DNA of 64,000 nt from Cercospora beticola (Eukaryota > Ascomycota > Dothideomycetes > Mycosphaerellales > Mycosphaerellaceae): assembly GCF_033473495.1 (NCBI RefSeq), contig NC_088937.1, positions 3,348,001 to 3,412,000 on the forward strand. The letters are read 5' to 3'. Made by a program: the position numbers and the translations under genes. Below the pieces are notes generated by a model. The model was not told the origin of the DNA, made no database searches, and saw only the letters and a list, made by a program, of their open reading frames with translations. This document shows, piece after piece, positions 56,443-64,000 of the stretch (position 1 is its first letter; each line of letters opens with the position of its first letter).

Positions 56443-57377
56443 CTAGTATGGCTTTGGTTCATATCCGTTGTTGCATTTGGTAACAGTCTCGGTCTTAGTT
56501 TGATACTTTGGAACATACTTGGTCTCGTACTATCAAAGGCAAGTCAGTGGAGAGTAACGAGTATGTCTGAGAGAAATTTGTGCTGATTGGGAGTGATGCG
56601 TTGGAGCGACCATGCTTACCTTTGTCTCGTATTTAGTGACATATGTTGGCTTGTGCTCGGTTTTCGTCTCATATTTCGTGACATACTGTCCAACAAAGTC
56701 AGTGGAAGCTCCGAACAGGTCTGAGAGATCTTTCCGCGGAGTGGGAACGCCTCTCTTCGCGATTTCACTTACCTTTGTCTCGTATTTAGTAACGTATGTT
56801 GGTTTGTACTCCGTCTTGGTCTCTGTTTTGGTCTGATACTTTGTCTCGTACTATCAAGAAAGTCAGTGGAAAGTAACGAGCATGTCTGAGGGGGGTTTTG
56901 CGGATTTGAGATGCCTCTTCGCGACTAGGCTTACCTTTGTCTCGTACTTAGTAACATATGTTGGCTTGTACTCGGTCTTGGTCTCTGTCTTGGTTTCCTT
57001 CTTGGTTGTGGGCACGGTTATGGTCTCCTTCTTGGTCTCTTTCTTCGTAATTGTTGTTGGGACAGTTATAGTCTCCTTCTTGGTCTCTTTCTGAGTGATG
57101 GTCTCCTTCTTAGTCTCCTTCTTCGTGACATATTTCGTTTCAGTCTTATATTTCGGGACGTATTTAGTCTCGTATTTAGTCTTGTACTTGTAGTCGGTGA
57201 CAGTCTTCGTCTTGTAAACGTTCTTGAGATGGACGTTAGCTACACTCATCGACAATTGATCGTCGTAGGGCATCGACGTACCTTGTATACTGTCTTCGGT
57301 TTGCACTCGCCATAGTTGTTTGGGATGGCATTGGCGGCAACGAGGCCAACGAGGGCCAAGATGGAGAAGAACTTCAT
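56443..57377 (-). CDS. Secreted Lys/Thr/Glu/Tyr repeat protein with duplicated exon-intron units
   Basis: Five exons: 57282-57377, 56935-57222, 56773-56850, 56620-56685, 56443-56529, 204 aa, all introns in phase 0. A signal peptide (MKFFSILALVGLVAANA) precedes a Cys-containing segment, then an almost pure Lys/Thr/Glu/Tyr/Val chain built from KETKKETITVPTT and TEYKPTYVTKYETK repeats, ending in CNNGYEPKPY. Exons 3 and 4 (26 and 22 codons) repeat the last part of exon 2, and introns 2, 3 and 4 (84, 87, 90 nt) resemble one another (TCGCGAAGAG, CTCAGACATGCTCGTTAC, TCCACTGACTT), so whole exon-intron units were duplicated. One Cys near each end could form a disulfide. Likely a disordered or fibre-forming cell-wall or extracellular protein; no known family recognised. 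Confidence 0.85.
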
Positions 57378-59695
57378 GTTGATTGATGTCGAACGATAGT
57401 GGTATCAAAGCGAGAGGAGTAAGGAGGCCGAGGCAGATGGCGATGAGGCGAGGATGGGCTGGGAGACTCTCGAAAGGTGCTTCTGGTCAGAGAGAGTGTA
57501 TACTTCACCCAGCACTCAGACGCTATATACCTCTCTATTCCACAACTCAGCCTTGTGACAGCTATCCCGCGGACTTCTGACCGAATCGCCTTCTACCAGC
57601 CTTCTCACATTGTTCTACGGACCGAGACAGTCCGCCCATGGGATTGATCTGGTCTAGCCCTGTCATGCAGCATTCCAATATTCTTCCTTCGACGTGCATC
57701 GCGACGATTGGAGTGCATCGCTAGGACAGAGTGCAATCCACGACTTGGCGGTTTCTCCCTTTGAAGCCTGTGGCGGTCTTGGGAGCAGAAGTACGGCATA
57801 GTCATGCTCGTATTTGGTATGGCCTGCCAGCGAGCTCGTGGGTGATCGATTCATGCACATGTAGAACTACGCGAGCGGCACGGCGGTATTCCAGACCGGA
57901 GGATTTCCAAGCTGTCCTATAAGCTTCTTTTTCTTCCACGGCGCGGAAAGCATGTCGACCAACCTGAGCACGGCATGTCTCGGAACTTGGGACAGTAAGT
58001 GAATGGTTCCGGCGATTCAGTGTCGGCGCCCTGGCATCATATCTGGAAGTGAGTGTGTGTTTCTATCCAACCAACGTGGCCGCTCCAGAATTGATTCACG
58101 TTGACCATGGTATGCTCCTAAGCCTATACGTCAACCGGCAGCATAGATTCGAAGCTCGCAGCCCTCTACCGTCTCTACGACCAACTATTTTCAGAGCCAT
58201 ACTAAATATGTCATAGGAATGTCGTATAACTCCTGCGGGCCGTGTCTGTGGCTTGCCGTACGTGCAGAAAAGCCTTGGCAGACAGCTGAAAAGAGCTTAA
58301 TAGAGGGGTAAGGACTGCCACAAAAAGACTGCATAGTAAGTTGATGCGAGGACCCAGGCCCGATGAAGTGTAGCCTATTGGCCGCACGTGGCGTGCATGT
58401 GCATGCTTCTCCAAATAGAGACGTTGTGGAAGGCTGGTTCAGCCCGCCTACCACGCAGGATACCAATCAGATTGTTCGAGCACCTTTCATTCCTTTGTCG
58501 ATTACTCCACCGCATAGCTGGGGAGAATTGTTTCTGCATGCAGGTTTGGACCAATGTGTCACGGCCGCATGTCCAGTCTACAATCTCTGCCAGCCATAGA
58601 CATCAGGGCTGAACGCCTATGGATCTCTCATGGCTAAGCGATTGGGCCATGGTCGCGTCATGTCGTACCACGTGTCAGGCGTGAAGACAACCAGCATCAT
58701 GTTGCATGAACCTGGCCGGAAGTCGAGTTGAGGTTCTGCAGACCATAAGGTGTAAGCACTTGACCAAGGTACTTGAATGTAAGGCCTTTGGCCAGGCCCC
58801 GTTCATGCTTCTTGTATCGATTCTTTCCAGGTGGAGTAGTGCAATCGATGATGACCATCTGGTGTAGGATCCGTGGACTCAGTACGGCAGCTGGCGATTG
58901 ACCGGTCTGGCCTGCTGTGGGTTACTGAAGGATTTGGCAAAGACGGCATGTCTCACGTAACGGCTTGGTCCTAGGATCGGCCTGCAGGAGCTGCGTCCGG
59001 ATCTGATAGATAGTCCCGAGAAGCGCGCTGCGGGACAGGTACCGCAACAATAAAGTCAATCGCTCGAAGAGTGTGTTCGGCTGGGCGCGTTCATGTGTGC
59101 TGTGCCGCTAGCTAGTCTAGGCCTCAATTTAGCCCACCTCAAGGCTCAAGCCTCTATGCATTGCTGACATGTTGTACTTTCTTTTCTGCCTGCGTCGCGT
59201 AAGCTGCAACACATCCAACAGAATGGTCGACAGTTGACATAATACGAACAGGGTACTTGTTCTGGCCACTGGACACAGGCGAATGCGGGGTGCATGAAAG
59301 TGCGGTTGCCAAGTTGCAGGAGCTGCCGGCACTCCAAAAATGGGTCTCGGTTAGGCACATTCAAGGCTCGTATAAGCACTCCGCGCTGCAGTGCGACTGT
59401 GCGAGAGGCACAGAAATATTGAACGCAATCTGTCAAAAGCGAGGAGCAAGTTTGAGTCACAGGTGCGTTCGCGCATTGCTGCGTCTGGCGTTTAAAGCCG
59501 TGCGCCACCAGAACTGCATGCTTGGAAGATGGATTGGGTTTCTGGTGCCACGAAATTCGTCCGCGGCCTTGTTCGTACGAGACTCTATCACTATGATCGA
59601 CTGCTGTCCACAGCTGACATCTCATTGCGGTAGATTGAGAATATAGCGATGAACAGAGCTCGCTCCCTTCGCGCTGATGCCGCAATGGACTGGCG
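57378..59695. other. 2.3-kb gene-poor stretch
   Basis: Promoter of the repeat protein at the left. An open frame at 59257-59646 (plus, 129 codons) and others have no domain or codon support. No repeat or RNA gene recognised. Confidence 0.35.
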
Positions 59696-61606
59696 CTATC
59701 GTCCGAAGCTGAACCAGCCTTTCTTTTGTGGCTGCTGCTGCTGCACGGGTTCTTCCGGAGCGCTGTTTGCCACAGGAGCCTGTTCTGCCACGATAGCTTG
59801 CGCCTTTCTGCCAGGGTAGTCGATGTAGTTGAAGGCGACATCCAGAAACAATGGTTTCACAGGTACTGGCTCAATCTTCGGAGGATATCTCACCAGGTTG
59901 GTCAAATCGACCTGTGTGCCAGGCGTAGGATAGTCGTTCAGGCGTTCGACAACCGGCTCGGCCGAGGTCATGTTCTTCTTGACTGCGAGTGCTGAGTTGG
60001 CTTCCAACGTCTGCATCTCCACGATTGCATGCATACGAGAAGCGAGTGAGTTGACATGGGTTTTCAGACGAGACGCTTCTGCAGCGTGAACATCCAATGT
60101 TGGCGGCGCATTGCTGTGCTGAGCGTCTGCCGAGGAAGCGAATTTTGCAACCAAGTCTTGAGCTCTTTTCAATAGCGCCAAAGCATTGAGATGGTTGTCA
60201 AGCAGAGAATGTGAATACGAGATGTTGAGGCACTTCAGTGCACGGAAATAGCTGGCCTTGCCATCCAGCTCGGCAACGAAGCTCTCGTCCCTCATAGCTC
60301 CGCGGAGCTCCTTGATTGAGTTGATGCTTTGGATTATGGCATCATAAAGCACAACACGCTCGCGAAGTCGCGCAAGCTGTCGACCTCGTGGCTCTTCCTT
60401 GTCGGGATGCTCCTTGCCATCCTTGCGCGCGTGTCGGGGTTTCTTCTGGAGTTGTGCACCGAAAGACAGCCCATCGTCCTTGCCGATCAGGATGCGATAC
60501 CTGCCAACTCGCCAGGATACGAGGTCGTAGTTCACTGACAAGCTCGTCACACGCAGGTCCTGCATTCGCGCATCGCTCTCCTCAACGCGCTCTTTTTCAA
60601 GCTCATCGATGGCTCGCTTTGTCGCATCCGCAGCATCTTGAGAGGCGATGAGAACGTCGTCATAAGCGTTGGCCTGATCCCGTGAGGAAGCTGATGGGTT
60701 CGAGGATAAGTATGAACGTAGCCTTTGCTCAGCAGCAGTCACGCTCGCGAGTGCCTGACCGATGGAAGCGTCCACAATGTTTGCGGTGCGGCCGCGCCAG
60801 GAGACACTGTTCGGAACTTCCTGTGGTGCTGTCTGGCCTTCATCCGTTGACTTGGGTGCTGGTGTGTCCTGCAATGCATTCGCATCGAGCTTCTCGACAG
60901 CAGTAACCAGCTCCTGGTCATCTTTAGGAAAATAGCGCTTCGCAACAGTGGAAATGGCTATCGTTCGTGACAGGCGTGCTTGATATGCCGCGTATCGAAT
61001 AGTCGGGTCCACGGTGTCTGCTAGAATAGTCCTGTACACGTCTTTCTTCTCCTTCTCCAGGAGTGCAGCATAAATGACTCGTGCTTCCGAGTAATGCCGC
61101 AGACACAACTTCCAGCCTTTCTGCAACTCTTCATCGGACTTGTGTCCGCCTGAGTGTTTCTCGAATTCCTCAGACCCAGCCAGAGTCGCCAAATATGCCC
61201 TGGCCTCAATTCTGTCCTGCTCTGTTGCATTCGAAGCGCTGTCCTTGAGCGATCCCACGAAATTCCGAGCAATTTTCGCAGCTTTGCTTAGCCGGGAAAT
61301 GAGATGGCTCCGTGTCGTGCCTGTAATGCCTCGCCCACTGGCGTCGTCTGTATGGGTTGTCTTGATGTGCATCGCATGCGCCCACGCTCGCTCTGAGGTG
61401 AGCAATACCAGCCGTGCAAACTCATGATTGCTGCCAATGTCCTCCGCGCTGACTGGCTTTACCGCGAACTTCTCTCTCTTATTCGTGGCTCGGCCGAGTC
61501 TTCTTCGAGTTGCCAGGATCTGGCGCGAAAGCTGGGCGCGGTAGGTATTGTAGTCGCCGATTAGCAGAGCCTCGCGGTGGCTGGCGACGAACTGTGTGAT
61601 CTCCAT
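59696..61606 (-). CDS. Signal recognition particle subunit SRP68
   Basis: A single exon of 636 aa from the ATG at 61606; 48 open codons upstream were rejected. The N-terminal RNA-binding domain begins EITQFVASHREALLIGDYNTYRAQLSRQILATRRRLG and contains NHEFARLVLLTSERAWAHAM, both typical of SRP68. Helical TPR-like sequence follows, with LVSWRVGRYRILIG in the middle and YPPKIEPVPVKPLFLDVAFNYIDYP near the C-terminus, the segment that binds SRP72. The protein is part of the ribonucleoprotein that targets ribosomes to the ER. Confidence 0.95.
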   Translation of the reverse strand: MEITQFVASHREALLIGDYNTYRAQLSRQILATRRRLGRATNKREKFAVKPVSAEDIGSNHEFARLVLLTSERAWAHAMHIKTTHTDDASGRGITGTTRSHLISRLSKAAKIARNFVGSLKDSASNATEQDRIEARAYLATLAGSEEFEKHSGGHKSDEELQKGWKLCLRHYSEARVIYAALLEKEKKDVYRTILADTVDPTIRYAAYQARLSRTIAISTVAKRYFPKDDQELVTAVEKLDANALQDTPAPKSTDEGQTAPQEVPNSVSWRGRTANIVDASIGQALASVTAAEQRLRSYLSSNPSASSRDQANAYDDVLIASQDAADATKRAIDELEKERVEESDARMQDLRVTSLSVNYDLVSWRVGRYRILIGKDDGLSFGAQLQKKPRHARKDGKEHPDKEEPRGRQLARLRERVVLYDAIIQSINSIKELRGAMRDESFVAELDGKASYFRALKCLNISYSHSLLDNHLNALALLKRAQDLVAKFASSADAQHSNAPPTLDVHAAEASRLKTHVNSLASRMHAIVEMQTLEANSALAVKKNMTSAEPVVERLNDYPTPGTQVDLTNLVRYPPKIEPVPVKPLFLDVAFNYIDYPGRKAQAIVAEQAPVANSAPEEPVQQQQPQKKGWFSFGR

Positions 61607-62061
61607 GGCGGTGGCGGTGTGCAGGGTGGTGTAGTGGGCGACATTGGCTGGTTGAGACAGATATGGCGGATCTCTGGTGGGGCATTTGGTTGCCAAGAGT
61701 TTGACGCTCACTTCACGTCTTGCGATGCCAACATTTGGAAGTAGAAGCATCTATCATCATCAAGCGATATCGCCCAGCCTCAAGAGCAGCCAGATCTGTG
61801 CGGAATACATTGCTAGCTGATTGAGGCACCAGCTCACATTCTCTGGAGTGGCAGCTTCCCATCAAGCCATCTACGAGGAGCATTGAAGCTACGATATGGC
61901 CATAGTCATACTACTCAGGAAAAGAAAACCATGCAAGAAACCATTCAGCTAATGATCATGGTCTGACCTTTGCTAGTCGATTTGCACTCGTTCGATACTT
62001 TCGCGTTCATTGTGTCCACGTGCCGACCGAACAACAGCAGACCCGGAACAGTATGCGTCAA
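61607..62061. other. Intergenic, promoter of SRP68
   Basis: No gene seen between SRP68 (minus) and the right-edge gene (minus). Confidence 0.4.
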
Positions 62062-64000
62062 CTAGTCTTCAACTTGGCCTTCTTCCTCGTCCTCATTCTC
62101 CGCAAGCACATTTTCGTCTTCGTCCTCATCTTCTGTCTCCTCTTCCTTTTCTTCGTCCCCCTCCTGGTTGTTCTCATCGTCATAGTTTGGGCCGTTTCCG
62201 CTGACACCAGCTTTGTTATCCAGCGTGCCAGCCCGATCCCGGAGCTCAGGCGCCTGGTAAACAATGCTCCCAGTAATGGACCAATTGGATGAATACTTTG
62301 GCAGGATGTGTATCTCAACATATAACCGGCGGTCTCCTTTCTCCCAGGATTTTTTGTGCAAGAATCTGGAGAGTGCAATTGACTCTTGTTGCCCTTCTGC
62401 TTCAGAAAACCTATACATCCTTCGGGCGTCGTTTGGGACGTCGAACATTTGGGGACAGATCCACAACTCTGCTACCCATGTGCCTGCGAGTGGCTTATGG
62501 TAGAGTGCAGCTGAAGAATAAATCGCCCTGCTGCGGCTGCTTGTCTCATTCAGGAGGGGAACTGTGCCGGGGGGCTTGAACTGTCTCAGCCTGGACTCGA
62601 TCGAAATGCGCACGTTTCGTGTGGTACTGGTTGCCGCCATTTCAAGCTTCAGCCCTTCTGGGAACGCCATTAGGTCGGTGACAGTGCCAAGGTCATTGAC
62701 GTATCTGATGTGCCCTACGCAGCGCACATACACTTTCACTTCCTGGTCCGAAGCGAGGAATGCGTTCTTGATACCGAAGTCTGTCTCGTGAAAGTTACTG
62801 TTATCGATCTGGTTGAAGCAGTAAGGTGGAATGAAAGGCGCTCCGGATCCGATTTGGGGCGGCAATTCTTGATTGAGGAAAACTGCAATGGCCCAATACA
62901 GCTGCTCCTTATTCTCCACTTTGCCGAAGGGGCCGAGAAGATCATGTCTGGAAAAGTCGAAGTCGCAGTGGGCCTGAACGGACAGACCATCTCCAATACA
63001 AAAATCCCCAAAGTCGAATGCGTGGATGCTATGTAGGGTTGGTGTCTGGATCGCTCCCTCACGCCGAGCATAGTAAGGTCTATCTGGATCTCCGACATCG
63101 TGCTGGCCTTTCATCCTCTTCTTCGAGGTAGCATGCACTACATTGCCCAGTCGAACGAGCTGAGGCTGCAACGGCGTCTGCCAAATGGGTTGAACGTCCT
63201 CCTTCAACGATTGTCTGAAAAGTTTGATGTCAAAGACCACGTGTACGTGCAAGATGAGTACATGGTTCGGGTGGACGAGGAGGTCTTGGATCGTCCGGAC
63301 ATTAAATTTGCCATCAGAAACAGACACCCATACCCCTGGCCGCTGTATTAACTGTGTCGTTGCCCAGAACGGTGCTTGCAATTTGCGCCGTTCACCTGCA
63401 GCGCGTAGATGCTCGTTTCCGTCGATTTTTTTCTTGATAATACTCTTGATGATCTCTTCCAGGTCGCTGAATAGAGTATTCCTCCGGGCCATGAGACAGC
63501 ATGATGCCCATGAGATCTCATCTCTCTCTGCGGGTGACGCGTCTTGCCATACGTCGTTCTTCACCCACTTCTGACGCTCGAACGTGAAATTGATACAGGA
63601 GTCATCATGAGGATCAGATCCGGTCGAATCAACGATGTTTTTACTTCGAGGCGCGGATATGTCAGACTTGCCGTGCTTTTGTGCAGATTTTGGTATGTCT
63701 CTGCTCAATGGTTGATTCGATGCATCCTCAGTTTCGCTGGTTGCTGGTGCTACAGTCGTGGACGCTCGCTTTTGCTTGTCAGTTTGCCGAGACACTGAGT
63801 TGACCATGTACAGTGAGGCATCCGAATCGCTTTTCTCGTCAGAATCGGACAAGGCGGGTCCGACATGCATACAAAGTGTCCTGTCCATTGATGCTACTTC
63901 ATGAAGGTCCAAGTCACTCCATCGCCTCAGCGATTGTTCGTTACAACTCTCACCCTCATAGTGCACCAAGACTTCCGCTAATGCTTCTTGCTGTAAGCCA
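62062..64000 (-). CDS. Unknown large protein with acidic C-terminus, 5'-partial at right edge
   Basis: The frame is open from base 64000 to a stop at 62062 (over 640 codons), with no ATG near 63969, so the start lies outside the window. The N-terminal third is polar; the middle has ATTQLIQRPGVWVSVSDGKFNVRTIQDLLVHPNHVLILHVHVVFDIKLF-type hydrophobic/aromatic sequence and HSIHAFDFGDFCIG, suggesting a folded beta-rich region. The last 60 residues are almost all Asp/Glu (DDENNQEGDEEKEEETEDEDEDE). I recognise no domain. It is co-directional with SRP68. Confidence 0.7.
   Translation of the reverse strand, partial: GLQQEALAEVLVHYEGESCNEQSLRRWSDLDLHEVASMDRTLCMHVGPALSDSDEKSDSDASLYMVNSVSRQTDKQKRASTTVAPATSETEDASNQPLSRDIPKSAQKHGKSDISAPRSKNIVDSTGSDPHDDSCINFTFERQKWVKNDVWQDASPAERDEISWASCCLMARRNTLFSDLEEIIKSIIKKKIDGNEHLRAAGERRKLQAPFWATTQLIQRPGVWVSVSDGKFNVRTIQDLLVHPNHVLILHVHVVFDIKLFRQSLKEDVQPIWQTPLQPQLVRLGNVVHATSKKRMKGQHDVGDPDRPYYARREGAIQTPTLHSIHAFDFGDFCIGDGLSVQAHCDFDFSRHDLLGPFGKVENKEQLYWAIAVFLNQELPPQIGSGAPFIPPYCFNQIDNSNFHETDFGIKNAFLASDQEVKVYVRCVGHIRYVNDLGTVTDLMAFPEGLKLEMAATSTTRNVRISIESRLRQFKPPGTVPLLNETSSRSRAIYSSAALYHKPLAGTWVAELWICPQMFDVPNDARRMYRFSEAEGQQESIALSRFLHKKSWEKGDRRLYVEIHILPKYSSNWSITGSIVYQAPELRDRAGTLDNKAGVSGNGPNYDDENNQEGDEEKEEETEDEDEDENVLAENEDEEEGQVED

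Noticed and set aside
59257..59646. 129-codon plus-strand open frame
   Set aside because: No domain, no signal peptide, no splice context; partly opposite low-information sequence.
1..64000. CRISPR array, bacterial operons, prophage or insertion sequences
   Set aside because: The window is eukaryotic; repeats found are tandem and degenerate without spacer/repeat regularity, and no transposase or reverse transcriptase was seen.

Overview
The window is nuclear DNA of a filamentous ascomycete. Evidence: short spliceosomal introns (mostly 44-90 nt, GTRNGT donors, CTRAC/CTNAC branch sites), Zn2Cys6 regulator, fungal sugar/ureide permeases, secreted GH125/GH88 enzymes and a secreted lipoxygenase. 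A Dothideomycete (Mycosphaerellales-like) is my inference from general gene style; nothing in the window proves the order. All exon models below were built by eye from splice signals plus frame continuity.

Layout. 0-12 kb: housekeeping block (pentapeptide-like acidic protein cut by or close to the left edge, YIPF1/2-type Yip1 protein, eIF5B, LSH/DDM1/IRC5-type remodeler, orphan C-terminal zinc-ribbon protein). 12.5-25.3 kb: accessory metabolism: GH125 mannosidase, Zn2Cys6 regulator, anion:cation symporter (MFS), mitochondrial carrier, atypical SDR, secreted alpha/beta hydrolase, second SDR, secreted lipoxygenase. Two divergent promoters here (18.3-18.8 kb and 20.6-21.0 kb) share a 23-bp CGG-N16-CCG motif (19/23 identical), suggesting that the regulator, transporter, carrier, SDR and hydrolase form one regulon.

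26.4-33 kb: a likely nitrogen-scavenging cluster: NCS1 (Fur-type) permease, divergent 2-oxoglutarate/Fe(II) dioxygenase, then one polypeptide joining a biuret-hydrolase-like cysteine amidase to an allophanate-hydrolase-type amidase. The divergent promoter holds five HGATAR sites in about 190 bp, as expected for AreA/NIT2 nitrogen control. This is my best candidate for an undescribed system: uptake, oxidation of an unknown ureide or pyrimidine, then biuret to allophanate to ammonia on a single protein.

33-48.7 kb: CTF18, MAK16, a gene-poor stretch with a decayed ~96-bp repeat, a nodulin-like MFS protein, an NTF2-like protein, secreted GH88, a methyltransferase, an EthD-domain protein and an F-box protein. 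48.7-56 kb: gene-poor, decayed region with remnants of a UPF1-like helicase carrying zinc knuckles, duplicated 3' segments and a 97-bp minisatellite. 56.4-57.4 kb: a secreted Lys/Thr/Glu/Tyr repeat protein whose exons and introns were duplicated together. 59.7-64 kb: SRP68 and an unknown acidic-tailed protein that runs off the right edge.
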